Shown here: positions 8,559 to 17,809 of the stretch, one piece after another
How positions within the stretch are numbered: the stretch's first letter is position 1
How the letters are laid out: each line of letters begins with the position of its first letter
Assembly: GCF_959029255.1 (NCBI RefSeq)
Contig: NZ_CAUFUE010000005.1
Location: 124,001 to 188,000 of the forward strand
Origin: an uncultured Bacteroides sp.
Lineage (GTDB): Bacteria > Bacteroidota > Bacteroidia > Bacteroidales > Bacteroidaceae
DNA length: 64,000 nt
Direction: 5' to 3'
The notes under the pieces: model-generated
The model's database searches: none
What the model saw: the letters and a program-made list of their open reading frames with translations, nothing else
Told to the model about the DNA's origin: nothing
Made by a program: the position numbers and the translations under genes

Positions 8559-8566
8559 TATTTTTG
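8559..8566 (+). promoter_or_regulatory. Candidate -7 box for the LtaS-like gene
   Basis: TATTTTTG matches TAnnTTTG, and a TTG at 8533-8535 lies 23 bases before it. The box overlaps the in-frame TTG at 8564, which argues against that TTG being a start and for the ATG at 8597. Confidence 0.5.
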
Positions 8567-8596
8567 CCGAATATATTAGTTAAAAATAAAGCACTG

Positions 8597-10498
8597 ATGA
8601 AAGAAAGGCTTATAGGATTCTTCAAGACATATTTTTTATTTGTCTGTATTTTTATATTGCAGAAACCCGTTTTCATGTTTTTCTATCACTCGCTCTACGG
8701 GGATGTTTCGTGGGCGGACTGGTTTAAAGTGATGTGGCATGGATTGCCGTTGGATTTATCCCTTGCCGGTTATCTGACAGCTATTCCCGGTTTGCTTTTC
8801 ATTGTTTCTGCATGGACTTTGTCTGATATCCTCCGCCGTATATGGAGCGGCTATTTTCTTTTCATCTCAATTCTGATTTCCCTTATATTTACGGTAGATT
8901 TAGGGCTTTATGAGTATTGGGGCTTCCGGTTGGATGCCACCCCTTTGTTCTATTTCTTCTCGTCTCCCAAAGATGCGGTGGCAAGTGTCAGTGCCTGGGT
9001 AGTGTTGGGGGGTATCATAGCAATGGTAATTTATGCAGGTGTGCTGTATGCCATATTCTACAGCTTGTTATTGCAAAGACGCTATTTTTATCGGATGAAG
9101 TTGCCATATCGTCGTTTGAGGATATCAGGCGTTTTGTTGCTTCTGACGGGACTGCTATTCATTCCTATTCGTGGAGGATTTACGGTATCCACCATGAACG
9201 TGGGTAAGGTTTATTTCAGCACAGACCAACGATTGAATCATGCCGCCATCAATCCGGCTTTCAGCTTGATGGAATCACTTTCCAAACAAAAGGATTTTGG
9301 TAAACAATATCGTTTTATGAGTGCCGAAGAAGCTGATGGTATATTTGCCGGAATGCTCGACCCGGCTGTATTGGGAAAGGATACAATGGCGGTTGATTCC
9401 TTAGGACAGTCTGTCGATTCTTTGCGCTCACTGTTTACGGAAAGCCGTCCTAATGTGATTTTCGTTATCATGGAAAGTTTTTCATCCAAGTTGATGAAGA
9501 GTTTAGGGGGTGAAGCCAATGTTGCAGTCCATTTGGATAGTTTGGCACAAGAAGGAGTGCTCTTTACTAATTTCTATGCTAACAGTTTCCGTACCGACCG
9601 TGGACTGGTTGCCATATTGAGTGGCTATCCGGCACAGCCCACCACCAGTATCATGAAATATCCCCGTAAAACGCAGTCCATTCCTGCCATAGCCGGTAGC
9701 TTGAAAAAAGCGGGATATGGCGCGAAGTACTACTACGGTGGTGATGCCGATTTTACGAATATGCGTTCTTATCTGATGTCTTCGGGTTTCGACGAGATTG
9801 TTTCCGATCAGGATTTCCCCGTATCGGAACGGTTGAGTAAATGGGGAGCGCACGATCATCTTGTATTCCGTCGCCTGCTGGATGACTTGAAAGCTGAGGC
9901 GGCAGAAAGCAAACCGGCAGGTAGCAATGCACCTCAGTTCCGGGTGTTGCAAACGTCCAGTAGCCATGAACCGTTTGAAGTGCCTTATCAGCGCTTGGAA
10001 AACAATCGTTTGAATGCATTTGCTTACACGGATAGTTGTATCGGTGACTTTGTGAAGCAGTTCCGTGAATTGCCGCAATGGAAAAATACAGTTATCCTTT
10101 TTGTGCCCGACCATCTGGGGGCTTATCCTGAGTACATCAGCAATCTTGAAATAGACCGTTATCAAATTCCTTTGTTGTTGGTTGGCGGTGCCATACGTGA
10201 ACCTAGACGCATTGATGTTTATGGTTCGCAACACGATATCGCCGCTACTTTATTGGCGCAACTCTCATTGCCCCATAATGAATTTATTTTCAGTAAAGAT
10301 ATGCTCAATCCGGCTTCTCCTCATTTTGCATTCTTTACGGTGCCCGATGCTTTCGGCGTGGTAACGCCGGACAATCAGTTGATATTCAATAATGAATCCA
10401 ATTCCATTGTAGTAGATGAAGGAACTGAGAAAGGTAAGAATTTGAAGTTAGGTCAGGCCTATTTGCAAAAGTTGTATGATGATATTGCGAAGAGGTGA
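8597..10498 (+). CDS. LtaS-like sulfatase-fold membrane phosphotransferase
   Basis: A 633-residue inner-membrane protein with about five N-terminal helices (to roughly residue 200) and a large extracytoplasmic alkaline-phosphatase/sulfatase-fold domain. Key motifs are FVIMESFSSKLMKS, NSFRTDRGL with the likely nucleophile T333, and VPDHLGAYPEY with metal-binding Asp and His. Family members transfer phosphoglycerol or phosphoethanolamine groups to cell-surface glycans or lipids. Bacteroides makes no lipoteichoic acid, so the acceptor is unknown. ATG at 8597 is preferred because the upstream TTG lies in the promoter. A PAP2 phosphatase follows, which could recycle the lipid product. Confidence 0.8.
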   Translation: MKERLIGFFKTYFLFVCIFILQKPVFMFFYHSLYGDVSWADWFKVMWHGLPLDLSLAGYLTAIPGLLFIVSAWTLSDILRRIWSGYFLFISILISLIFTVDLGLYEYWGFRLDATPLFYFFSSPKDAVASVSAWVVLGGIIAMVIYAGVLYAIFYSLLLQRRYFYRMKLPYRRLRISGVLLLLTGLLFIPIRGGFTVSTMNVGKVYFSTDQRLNHAAINPAFSLMESLSKQKDFGKQYRFMSAEEADGIFAGMLDPAVLGKDTMAVDSLGQSVDSLRSLFTESRPNVIFVIMESFSSKLMKSLGGEANVAVHLDSLAQEGVLFTNFYANSFRTDRGLVAILSGYPAQPTTSIMKYPRKTQSIPAIAGSLKKAGYGAKYYYGGDADFTNMRSYLMSSGFDEIVSDQDFPVSERLSKWGAHDHLVFRRLLDDLKAEAAESKPAGSNAPQFRVLQTSSSHEPFEVPYQRLENNRLNAFAYTDSCIGDFVKQFRELPQWKNTVILFVPDHLGAYPEYISNLEIDRYQIPLLLVGGAIREPRRIDVYGSQHDIAATLLAQLSLPHNEFIFSKDMLNPASPHFAFFTVPDAFGVVTPDNQLIFNNESNSIVVDEGTEKGKNLKLGQAYLQKLYDDIAKR

Positions 10499-10580
10499 TT
10501 GGAAAGTGATGAGGTGATAAGGGCATTAAGTAATAAAGTGATAAGGTAATAGAGTGTTAAGGACATAAAGTGATAGAGGG
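10499..10580. repeat. Degenerate short tandem repeat
   Basis: The gap between the LtaS-like and PAP2 genes consists of variants of gtgataagg and taataaagtg with a period near 10-18 bases. It is purine-rich, without a promoter match or hairpin. It probably arose by slippage and separates two genes of one transcript. Confidence 0.5.
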
Positions 10581-11255
10581 ATGATATTAGCGGATGTTTT
10601 GTCGAGATTAGTAGAAATGGACACTGACCTGTTACTTGCCATCAATGGATGGCGGGCTGAATGGGCGGATTATTTTATGTATGCTTTTAGTGGCAGGTGG
10701 ATTTGGGTGCCAATGTATGCTGCCATATTCTATGTGATTTTGCGTAACTTTAATTGGCGGATAGCGCTGGGATGTGTCATTGCAGTAGCCTTGACCATTA
10801 CTTTTGCCGATCAGGTATGTGCAACGGTTATTCGTCCCTTGGTATGTCGTCTTCGCCCCACCAATCCGGAAAATCCTCTTTCCGAATTCGTACAGATTGT
10901 AAACGATTACCGGGGTGGGCGTTATGGCTTTCCTTCTTGTCATGCAGCCAATACTTTCGGTCTTGCTTTCTTTATCTTCTATCTTTTCCGCAACCGTGCG
11001 CTTAACTGGTTTATTATGTTGTGGGCTATAGTGACTTGTTATTCACGTTCTTATTTAGGAGTGCATTTTCCCGGTGATTTATTGGTAGGCGCTATTGTAG
11101 GTTTTATAGGGGCCACTCTCTGTTATTGGCTTTTCGGTTTGTTGTGCAAATATAAGTGCCAGAAAGACTATAAGCATCTTTATGCCCCCATCATAGTGGG
11201 CGGAGTAACCATTATAGGAATATTAATCTATGCGCTGGTGCGGGTAATCCTGTAA
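10581..11255 (+). CDS. PAP2-family membrane phosphatase
   Basis: A 224-residue integral membrane protein with about six helices. It carries the three PAP2 motifs: RLRPTNP, then PSCHAANTF (the usual PSGH has Cys for Gly), then SRSYLGVHFPGD with the catalytic His. Members remove phosphate from undecaprenyl pyrophosphate, phosphatidic acid or phosphatidylglycerophosphate at the membrane. The neighbouring LtaS-like enzyme suggests a role in envelope lipid recycling, but this is inference. A second start at the ATG of MDTDLLLAING (10617) is possible. Confidence 0.85.
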   Translation: MILADVLSRLVEMDTDLLLAINGWRAEWADYFMYAFSGRWIWVPMYAAIFYVILRNFNWRIALGCVIAVALTITFADQVCATVIRPLVCRLRPTNPENPLSEFVQIVNDYRGGRYGFPSCHAANTFGLAFFIFYLFRNRALNWFIMLWAIVTCYSRSYLGVHFPGDLLVGAIVGFIGATLCYWLFGLLCKYKCQKDYKHLYAPIIVGGVTIIGILIYALVRVIL

Positions 11256-11312
11256 ACAACAAACATCTTTCTCCTTCGTTTGTTATTCATTTTAACGATA
11301 AAGCGGAAATGT

Positions 11313-12482
11313 ATGATGAATTTAGGAGAATGGATGAATAAAATCCTGATTGACTGGGGAGTAGACCCGAAGTTTGCCGACCGTTTTGACGAAACAATTA
11401 TTGCGCTGCTGATGATAGTTCTATCAGTAGGCTTAGATTATCTATGCCAGGCAATATTTGTGGGAGGTATGAAGCACTACACTAAACGTTCACCTCATAA
11501 GTGGAATACATTGTTGATGAAACGGAAGGTGATACACCATTTGATACATATCTTACCGGGAGTATTGGTTTATTATTTACTGCCTTTGGCTTTTGTGCGG
11601 GGCAAGGAAATGCTGGAGTTTTCTCAGAAAGTATGTATGGTGTATATCATTGCGGCTGTACTGCTTACAATCAATGGTTTGCTATTGGTGATGCTCGATG
11701 TATATAACTCCAAAGACACGCAGAAGAATCGTCCCGTGAAAGGATTTGTGCAGGTACTTCAGGTACTGTTGTTTTTTGTAGGCAGTATTATCATTGTTGC
11801 TGTACTGATGAATAAATCACCGATGACTTTGTTTGCGGGATTGGGAGCTTCGGCGGCAGTATTAATGTTGGTTTTCAAGGACAGCATTTTGGGCTTTGTA
11901 GCCGGTGTGCAGCTTTCAGCCAATGATATGGTTCGTATTGGTGACTGGATAACTTTACCGAATAATACAGCCAATGGCATTGTGAAAGAGATAACACTGA
12001 ATACGGTGAAAATTCAGAATTGGGATAAAACTATTTCTACCGTACCGCCTTATTCTTTGGTGAATAATTCTTTTCAGAACTGGAGGGGTATGCAGGAAAG
12101 TGACGGACGTCGTGTAAAAAAGAATATTTATCTGGATATGACTACCTTGAAATTCTGTACGCCCGAAATGCTCGATAATATTCGTAAGGAAATTCCATTG
12201 ATGGCAGATTATCAACCGGCAGAAGGGGAAGTCCCTACTAATTCACAACTATATCGCATCTATATTGAACGCTATCTGTGTAGTCTTCCGGTAGTAAACC
12301 AGGATATGGATTTAATTCTCAGTCAGCTTGAACCTACTACCTACGGAGTCCCTATCCAGGTTTATTTCTTCTCACGTAATAAAGTCTGGAAGCAATACGA
12401 GCGTATTCAATCCGATATCTTCGATCATCTGCTGGTGATGGTACAGAAATTCGATTTGAAACTTTATCAATATTCCGTTTAG
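11313..12482 (+). CDS. MscS-family mechanosensitive channel, YbdG type
   Basis: A 389-residue inner-membrane protein with several N-terminal helices followed by the MscS pore helix and beta domain: FAGLGASAAVLMLVFKD, then SANDMVRIGDWI. The long insert after the beta strands (TVKIQNWDKTISTVPPYSL, NSFQNWRGM) is characteristic of the YbdG/MscM branch. It protects cells during osmotic downshock or senses membrane tension. The upstream in-frame TTG at 11280 is not a credible start, and ATG at 11313 (MMNLGEWMNKI) is used. Its end overlaps the convergent endonuclease/exonuclease/phosphatase gene by four bases. Confidence 0.85.
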   Translation: MMNLGEWMNKILIDWGVDPKFADRFDETIIALLMIVLSVGLDYLCQAIFVGGMKHYTKRSPHKWNTLLMKRKVIHHLIHILPGVLVYYLLPLAFVRGKEMLEFSQKVCMVYIIAAVLLTINGLLLVMLDVYNSKDTQKNRPVKGFVQVLQVLLFFVGSIIIVAVLMNKSPMTLFAGLGASAAVLMLVFKDSILGFVAGVQLSANDMVRIGDWITLPNNTANGIVKEITLNTVKIQNWDKTISTVPPYSLVNNSFQNWRGMQESDGRRVKKNIYLDMTTLKFCTPEMLDNIRKEIPLMADYQPAEGEVPTNSQLYRIYIERYLCSLPVVNQDMDLILSQLEPTTYGVPIQVYFFSRNKVWKQYERIQSDIFDHLLVMVQKFDLKLYQYSV

Positions 12483-13540
12483 TAAATCAACCTGAAATCC
12501 GTATAGACGGGTAAATGGTCACTATATCCTTTTTGGTATTTCATCCCGTAGTAGTTGCGTAAAGGTTGTTTGTCTCCATATTTTTTATCTTCAGTCAGAA
12601 GGAAAGGACAACTGAAAACGGCAGCTTGCGTTTCATTCGTATGGAAAGAGGAGCAAGGATATAATAGGTTACCCGAGACAATGATATGATCTAACAATCC
12701 CCATTCTCCTTGATATTTATAACTGCCAAAGTGTTTCTTTGTGGCGGCTTTTCGTGCCAGTAGATGGTAGAGTTGTCGTTTATCGGGAAACTCATTCGGA
12801 TGTGAAGGAGGTATAACCGCTTTTAGTATCGCTTTCACCGACTTATTACTTGGATAATCATTAAAGTCCCCCATAATCAGGATTTGAGGATGGAGACGTA
12901 TTTGTATAAGGCTATCTGCCGCATCTTTCAGCTTTTGGGCAGCTAGCAGACGGTAAGGCTCGGATTCTTTCGCTCCACCGGACCTGGATGGAAAATGGGC
13001 AACGAATACATCCAATGTATCTCGATTCAGTAACAATCCGCTGACATGAAGAATGTCTCGAGTGGGACGACTGTTTTTATGTGGCTTCGGAATAGAAAGA
13101 CTTTGATAAGAAAGCAATTTAAACAATCCTCGTTGATAGAGCAGTGCTACATCAATGCCCCGCTCATCAAGCGATTCTGTCATTACATAGCGATAATCTG
13201 CTTCCTTGAGAGCTGAGTAACGGGTAAGGTCGCGCAACACACTGTCATTTTCTACTTCGCAGAGAGCGACAAGAGCCGGTAGTGTCCAACCTCCGACGGC
13301 AGTAATTACACGGGCGATGTTATCCAGTTTTTTCTTGTATTTGGGATAATTCCAATGTCTTGTGGCATCGGGCAGAAATTCATAATCATTTTTCAGTGTA
13401 TCATGGTGGCAATCGAATAAGTTTTCCACGTTGTAGCTCATGACACGGAAAGTAATAGTATCTTTTTTCTCTTGCCCGTACAACAGAAAGTACGGGCAGA
13501 GGAAAAAGAATAAGAGAAATAAACAGGGGCGTTTTACCAC
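12479..13540 (-). CDS. Secreted endonuclease/exonuclease/phosphatase-fold protein
   Basis: A 353-residue exported protein of the DNase I-like metallohydrolase fold. After a signal peptide (CLFLLFFFLCPYFLLYG) come MSYNVENLFDC, the metal ligand Glu in LVALCEVEN, the GDFNDYP motif, and the terminal SDHLPVYTDF. These are the catalytic Asn, Glu, Asp and His positions of the family. The substrate may be nucleic acid or a phospho-lipid; the sequence does not decide. GTG at 13540 is the start consistent with the signal peptide. It lies eight bases after the pepD-like gene and is probably co-transcribed with it. Confidence 0.82.
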   Translation of the reverse strand: MVKRPCLFLLFFFLCPYFLLYGQEKKDTITFRVMSYNVENLFDCHHDTLKNDYEFLPDATRHWNYPKYKKKLDNIARVITAVGGWTLPALVALCEVENDSVLRDLTRYSALKEADYRYVMTESLDERGIDVALLYQRGLFKLLSYQSLSIPKPHKNSRPTRDILHVSGLLLNRDTLDVFVAHFPSRSGGAKESEPYRLLAAQKLKDAADSLIQIRLHPQILIMGDFNDYPSNKSVKAILKAVIPPSHPNEFPDKRQLYHLLARKAATKKHFGSYKYQGEWGLLDHIIVSGNLLYPCSSFHTNETQAAVFSCPFLLTEDKKYGDKQPLRNYYGMKYQKGYSDHLPVYTDFRLIY

Positions 13541-13548
13541 TTTTGCAT

Positions 13549-15009
13549 TTATTTCTTGGCAGGAATATTCTTCAGAATATCCAATAAGTGTTTCCAGAAC
13601 TTGTCAACGGTAGGAATAAGCATCCGTTCGTCGGGCGAGTGCACTCCTTGCAAGGTAGGACCGAAAGAAATCATATCCAATATAGGATATTTATCCAAGA
13701 ATAAACCGCATTCCAATCCTGCATGGATGGCTTTTACTTTTGCGTCTACGCCGAACAGACGTTTATAGGACGCTGTGGCAATTTCCAGGATTTCCGAATG
13801 TGGATTAGGTTTCCATCCGGGATATCCGTCACCAAATGATACCTGTGCGCCGCCCATCTCGAATACGGTACGTACCATGTTGGCGATATCCTGTTTGGAA
13901 GATTCGATAGAACTGCGTTGACTGGTTTCAATACGGATGATGTTGCCCGGTTTCATCTTGACGGATGCCAGATTAGTGGAAGTTTCCACCAAACCCGGGA
14001 TATCCTGGCTCATGGCGTATACACCGTGAGGTGATGCATAGATACTTTGCAACAGACGTTTGGTGGTATCTTTGTCTATAGCTTTTGAACGAGGAGATTC
14101 CGATTCCAATATAAATTGTAAATCAGGGTCTACTACAGCGTATTCAGCTTCAACTTCCGAAGCGAAGATATTTAAATCCGTACGTAAAGCATGCTTGTCA
14201 GCCTCAGGAACCGCAATCACTGCATAAGCTTCACGGGCAATGGCATTACGAAGGTTACCGCCATCGATTTCGCAGAGATACATATCGTATCTTCCAAAAG
14301 TCTGGCTGAGGAAACGGTTCAATAGCTTATTGGCATTGCCGCGTCCCAGATGGATATCTCCACCGGAGTGTCCACCCTTCAAACCTTTAACTTGTACCTT
14401 GCAGAAGAAATAACCCGCAGGTACATCTACCTCTTTATATAAGAATTCGGCAACGGAGTCGATACCGCCGGCACAACCGATGAAAAGTTCACCTTCATCT
14501 TCCGAGTCGAGGTTCAGCAGGATGTCACCATTCATAAAACCTTCCTTCAAGGCAAAGGCACCGGTAAGTCCGGTTTCTTCATCAACGGTAAACAAGCATT
14601 CGATAGGACCATGTTCTATACTGTCGTCAGCAAGGATGGCCAACTCTGTAGCTACACCGATACCATTATCGGCACCCAATGTCGTTCCTTTAGCTTTCAG
14701 CCATTCACCGTCAATCTCCGTTTCGATAGGGTCGGTAAGGAAATCATGCTTCACGTCATTGTTCTTTTCACATACCATATCGATATGCGACTGAAGTACG
14801 ACGGTTTTCCGGTTTTCCATGCCCGGAGTAGCAGGCTTTTTTATCAATACGTTTCCGGCTTCATCAACCTTTGTTTCCAACTTATGTTGTTCTCCGAATG
14901 CTTTTAGATAAGCAATAATTTTCTCTTCCTTCTTAGAAGGGCGTGGCACTTGGCAGATTTCCTCAAAATAGCGGAATACACCTGCCGGTTTTAAATCTTT
15001 CTTTTCCAT
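13549..15009 (-). CDS. pepD: Aminoacyl-histidine dipeptidase, PepD-like M20 peptidase
   Basis: A 486-residue cytosolic dizinc peptidase. Zinc ligands and catalytic residues are seen in LQSHIDMVCEKN (His, Asp), LGADNGIGV (bridging Asp), DEETGLTGA (catalytic Glu pair) and LNLDSEDEG. Length and order match PepD, which hydrolyses Xaa-His and other dipeptides. HSGGDIHLGRGNANK marks the dimerisation/lid domain. There is no signal peptide. It is the first gene of a minus-strand pair with the endonuclease/exonuclease/phosphatase gene. No clear -7 box was found upstream. Confidence 0.92.
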   Translation of the reverse strand: MEKKDLKPAGVFRYFEEICQVPRPSKKEEKIIAYLKAFGEQHKLETKVDEAGNVLIKKPATPGMENRKTVVLQSHIDMVCEKNNDVKHDFLTDPIETEIDGEWLKAKGTTLGADNGIGVATELAILADDSIEHGPIECLFTVDEETGLTGAFALKEGFMNGDILLNLDSEDEGELFIGCAGGIDSVAEFLYKEVDVPAGYFFCKVQVKGLKGGHSGGDIHLGRGNANKLLNRFLSQTFGRYDMYLCEIDGGNLRNAIAREAYAVIAVPEADKHALRTDLNIFASEVEAEYAVVDPDLQFILESESPRSKAIDKDTTKRLLQSIYASPHGVYAMSQDIPGLVETSTNLASVKMKPGNIIRIETSQRSSIESSKQDIANMVRTVFEMGGAQVSFGDGYPGWKPNPHSEILEIATASYKRLFGVDAKVKAIHAGLECGLFLDKYPILDMISFGPTLQGVHSPDERMLIPTVDKFWKHLLDILKNIPAKK

Positions 15010-15260
15010 TTCTTTCTTTTTTATTGAAGTATAATTCTTCCTGTTATCTCTTTTATTATTACCCGAGCCATACTTGAACCGTATTTGCTCCGTGTCTATA
15101 GAGTAAGGCTGACTACGGACCAGGTACGGACTTGGTATGGACCGGGTACGGAGCGGGTTTGTTTAACTATTTATTGCTAAATACGGTTAAAAAGTTGGTT
15201 CTTTTATTTCCCTTTCTTTTTTTTTAGAGTAAAAAAGGTGGCTTAGTCCAACCAAAGCCC
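15010..15260. other. Intergenic region between pepD and the small membrane gene
   Basis: The gap between divergent genes holds four 11-base tandem repeats (15113-15156, listed separately) and homopolymer T and A runs near 15215-15235. No ORF or structured RNA is recognised. The promoter of the minus-strand pepD must lie here, but no clean CAAAnnTA match is visible. Confidence 0.45.
15113..15156. repeat. Four 11-base tandem repeats
   Basis: Units are ctacggaccag, gtacggacttg, gtatggaccgg and gtacggagcgg at 15113, 15124, 15135 and 15146. They lie between divergent genes and could be a repeated protein-binding site or neutral slippage. There are no unique spacers, so it is not a CRISPR. Confidence 0.65.
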
Positions 15261-15268
15261 TATATTTG
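15261..15268 (+). promoter_or_regulatory. -7 box for the small membrane protein/OmpH operon
   Basis: TATATTTG matches TAnnTTTG and lies 43 bases before the preferred ATG at 15312. Confidence 0.5.
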
Positions 15269-15311
15269 CACCCACAAAAACAATGTGTTTTGCTTTTGTG
15301 TAACAAAATTA

Positions 15312-15551
15312 ATGAAAATGCTCGATACAGTACTGATAACTTTGTTAATAGTTGCTATTTGCGTTGTTTTACTGGGAGTAAAAGTTTTTTTCGTAAAAGG
15401 CGGCAAATTCCCTAACGGTCATGTTAGCGGTAATAAAGCAATGCGGGACAAAGGAATCGGGTGTGTACAGTCGCAAGACCGGGAAGCACAGAAGAAGTCA
15501 CGTTTTTCCATCGACGAACTGGAAAAGGCCTTAAACGATAGTATGAATTGA
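15312..15551 (+). CDS. Small conserved membrane protein, function unknown
   Basis: A 79-residue protein with a single N-terminal hydrophobic helix (TVLITLLIVAICVVLLGVKV) and a charged tail containing KGGKFPNGHVSGNKAMRD and a single cysteine in GIGCVQSQD. The Gly/Asn/His-rich stretch after the helix recalls small Bacteroidetes membrane proteins of unknown function. The ATG at 15312 (MKMLDTVL) is preferred over the upstream 15285 codon, which lies only 17 bases after the -7 box. It is 31 bases from the OmpH-like gene and probably co-transcribed. No function can be assigned. Confidence 0.65.
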   Translation: MKMLDTVLITLLIVAICVVLLGVKVFFVKGGKFPNGHVSGNKAMRDKGIGCVQSQDREAQKKSRFSIDELEKALNDSMN

Positions 15552-15582
15552 ATAAACTAAAAACTATATTTTACAAATTATT

Positions 15583-16185
15583 ATGAAGAGATTAAACTAC
15601 CTCGTAAACGGTTTGGCAGCTCTTGCACTAATCGTTTTATTTTCTCAATGCGCCGGTAAAGCAGACAATCAGACAACAAACACAGCTGCACAAGCTGCTG
15701 ATTTATCCGGAATGAAAATCGCTTATGTAGAAATTGATACGCTTCTGGCAAAATATAACTACTGCGTAGACTTGAATGAGGCTATGGTGAAGAAAAGCGA
15801 AAATGTTCGTTTAACCTTGAACCAGAAAGCAACCGAATTGGATAAGCAGAAACGTGAATTCCAGACTAAGTATCAAAATAATGCATATCTTACTCCTGAG
15901 AGAGCTCAACAGGAATACAACCGTATCGCTAAATTGGAGCAAGATCTTCAGAACCTGAGTAACAAGTTGCAGTCTGAATTGATGAATGAGAACGAAAAGA
16001 ACAGTTTGCAGTTGCGTGACTCTATCAATGCTTTCTTGAAGCAATACAACAAGACTAAGGGGTATAGCATGATTATCAGCAATACCGGTTTCGATAACCT
16101 GTTGTATGCTGACAGCATTTATAATATTACTCGGGAAATTCTTGAAGGATTAAATGCTAGATATTCTTCTCCTGCCAAGAAATAA
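15583..16185 (+). CDS. OmpH/Skp-like periplasmic chaperone lipoprotein
   Basis: A 200-residue protein with a lipoprotein signal ending LFSQC (Cys23). An OmpH core follows: MKIAYVEIDTLLAKYN, a long coiled coil (about residues 70-150: NQKATELDKQKREFQTKY, QNLSNKLQSELMNENEK), and a C-terminal beta strand GYSMIISNTGFDNLLYAD. Skp/OmpH proteins chaperone outer-membrane proteins through the periplasm with coiled-coil arms. The lipid anchor is common in the Bacteroidetes forms. An intrinsic terminator follows at 16209-16248. Confidence 0.85.
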   Translation: MKRLNYLVNGLAALALIVLFSQCAGKADNQTTNTAAQAADLSGMKIAYVEIDTLLAKYNYCVDLNEAMVKKSENVRLTLNQKATELDKQKREFQTKYQNNAYLTPERAQQEYNRIAKLEQDLQNLSNKLQSELMNENEKNSLQLRDSINAFLKQYNKTKGYSMIISNTGFDNLLYADSIYNITREILEGLNARYSSPAKK

Positions 16186-16208
16186 ATCGGTTTTTTTTTT
16201 ATATTTTT

Positions 16209-16248
16209 ACTCTCTGATAAGCGTGATGTTTGTCAGGGAGTTTTTTTT
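16209..16248 (+). terminator. Intrinsic terminator after the OmpH-like gene
   Basis: An 11-base stem (actctctgata with tgtcagggagt, including G-U pairs) is followed by eight Ts. It separates the housekeeping block from the glycan-degradation island. Confidence 0.8.
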
Positions 16249-16345
16249 ATGCCCTTACTTTACAAAAACGTTTCAATCTTTTGTACTATCTTCTCAAAGA
16301 GCTGTCCTGTAAAGGATATCTATTTTTATTTGATTTTTAATCTCC

Positions 16346-16353
16346 TATATTTG
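16346..16353 (+). promoter_or_regulatory. -7 box at the head of the glycan-degradation island
   Basis: TATATTTG matches TAnnTTTG and lies 35 bases before the PL6 start at 16389. A TTTG at 16329-16332 is nearer than the usual -33 spacing. This promoter would drive PL6, the GH28-like gene, GH27 and the first DUF362 gene up to the terminator at 23903. Confidence 0.5.
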
Positions 16354-16388
16354 CTCTGTAATTTTTTAAACTCTAAATCAAGAAAAAC

Positions 16389-17786
16389 ATGACAAGAAAA
16401 CTATGCACTCTCTTATTTTTGGTTGTTTCAGTGATTTCTTTTGCAAAAGAATATACATTCTCACCCGAGGATGTTCCTGCAATGAAACGCCTGATGGGTA
16501 GTGGAAAACTGCAACCCGGTGATGTGGTTGTTTTGCAAGATGGAACCTACGTTAATCTGGAAGAAATCGATTTTACAGGAAAAGGAACCTTTGATAAACC
16601 TATTGTATGGAAAGCGCAAAACCCGGGTAAAGCGGTTATTTCAGGTAAATTGAATTTGAAGATTTACGGAGAATACCTACAATTGGAAGGTTTATTCTTC
16701 TATCAGGCATGGGCGTTAGGACATGATATGATAAATTTTCAAAAGGAGAAAGGTGTGTATGCTAACTATTGCCGAATGACTCATTGCGTGATTGATGACT
16801 GCAATGACCCTCAAAAAAAAGCAAAATCGGAGAGGGAAGGTGAATACTGGGTCGGTTTAAGGGGAATGAATAATCGTATAGATCATTGTTACTTTGCCAA
16901 TAAAAGAATAGGAGGATTGGTACTTCAAGTTTGGTTGGATGCGGACAACCATCTGAATAATAATATGATAGATCACAACTTTTTTGGAGAACGTCAACCT
17001 TATGGAGCAAATGGTGCGGAGATTATCCGTATCGGACATTCCTGGTCATCCCAATTGGAATCACGTACTATTGTAGAAGATAATGTTTTTTTCAGATGTA
17101 GCGGAGAGAATGAAATTATTTCAGTGAAATCTTGCCATAATGTATTGCGGAGAAATCTTTTTTATGAGTCACAGGGAGGCTTGGTTTGCCGGCACGGACA
17201 TTATAATGTGATAGAATCGAATACTTTTATCGGTCATAATTTACGTGGAACGGCCGGTATCCGCATCATTAACCAAGGGCATACGGTTTACGATAACTAT
17301 ATAAAAGATGTATCTGCTTTCGGTTTACTTGTCCGTGTAGGGGTTTATGAACGGCCTACGCCTGAAACTGATGTGAAGAAAGAACCGTTGACATCTTATC
17401 ATCGGGTAGAGAATGTGGATATAGCTTACAACACTTTCCTGAATTGTTCATTAGAATTGGGCTCCGGACGGGGAGACAAACTACCGAAGAATGTTCGTTT
17501 TGCGAATAACTTATATGCCGGAGAAGTGCCGCAGTTGAAAATCATCAATGCGGATGAATTGTTACCGGGATTTTTATTTATGGATAACCACTGGGCGTTT
17601 ACTGATAAAAGTACATTGGATGCAGTACCTTACGAACGTATGCGCACGGGATTTAAAGCGGTTGGTAAGTCCGTTGGGCTGGATATGATTGAGAAGAAAA
17701 GGGTAGATACTTGTATTTTTGCTGCCGGTCCTTCTTGGTATCAACCGTCAAAAGAGTTTATAAACTATATAGATTTACATCGTTGA
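16389..17786 (+). CDS. Polysaccharide lyase family 6 (chondroitinase B/alginate lyase fold)
   Basis: A 465-residue exported right-handed beta-helix lyase with signal peptide (LCTLLFLVVSVISFA). PL6 motifs are NGAEIIRIGHS, GENEIISVKS and GGLVCRHGHYN. The catalytic pair K247 and R268 is 21 residues apart, the same spacing as K250/R271 of Pedobacter chondroitinase B. The acidic residues of the calcium site in NGAE and GENE are kept. PL6 members cut alginate or dermatan by beta-elimination, leaving unsaturated uronates. The GH28/GH27 setting suggests a plant or microbial acidic glycan rather than dermatan. It is the first gene of the island. Confidence 0.88.
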   Translation: MTRKLCTLLFLVVSVISFAKEYTFSPEDVPAMKRLMGSGKLQPGDVVVLQDGTYVNLEEIDFTGKGTFDKPIVWKAQNPGKAVISGKLNLKIYGEYLQLEGLFFYQAWALGHDMINFQKEKGVYANYCRMTHCVIDDCNDPQKKAKSEREGEYWVGLRGMNNRIDHCYFANKRIGGLVLQVWLDADNHLNNNMIDHNFFGERQPYGANGAEIIRIGHSWSSQLESRTIVEDNVFFRCSGENEIISVKSCHNVLRRNLFYESQGGLVCRHGHYNVIESNTFIGHNLRGTAGIRIINQGHTVYDNYIKDVSAFGLLVRVGVYERPTPETDVKKEPLTSYHRVENVDIAYNTFLNCSLELGSGRGDKLPKNVRFANNLYAGEVPQLKIINADELLPGFLFMDNHWAFTDKSTLDAVPYERMRTGFKAVGKSVGLDMIEKKRVDTCIFAAGPSWYQPSKEFINYIDLHR

Positions 17787-17809
17787 ATAGATAATAAACA
17801 CAATTTTAC

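Noticed and set aside
9503..10234. 243-residue minus-strand ORF
   Set aside because: Antisense to the LtaS-like gene; the sense frame has clear sulfatase-fold motifs.
15113..15156. CRISPR-like array
   Set aside because: The 11-base units are contiguous, with no unique spacers, and no cas genes are present.
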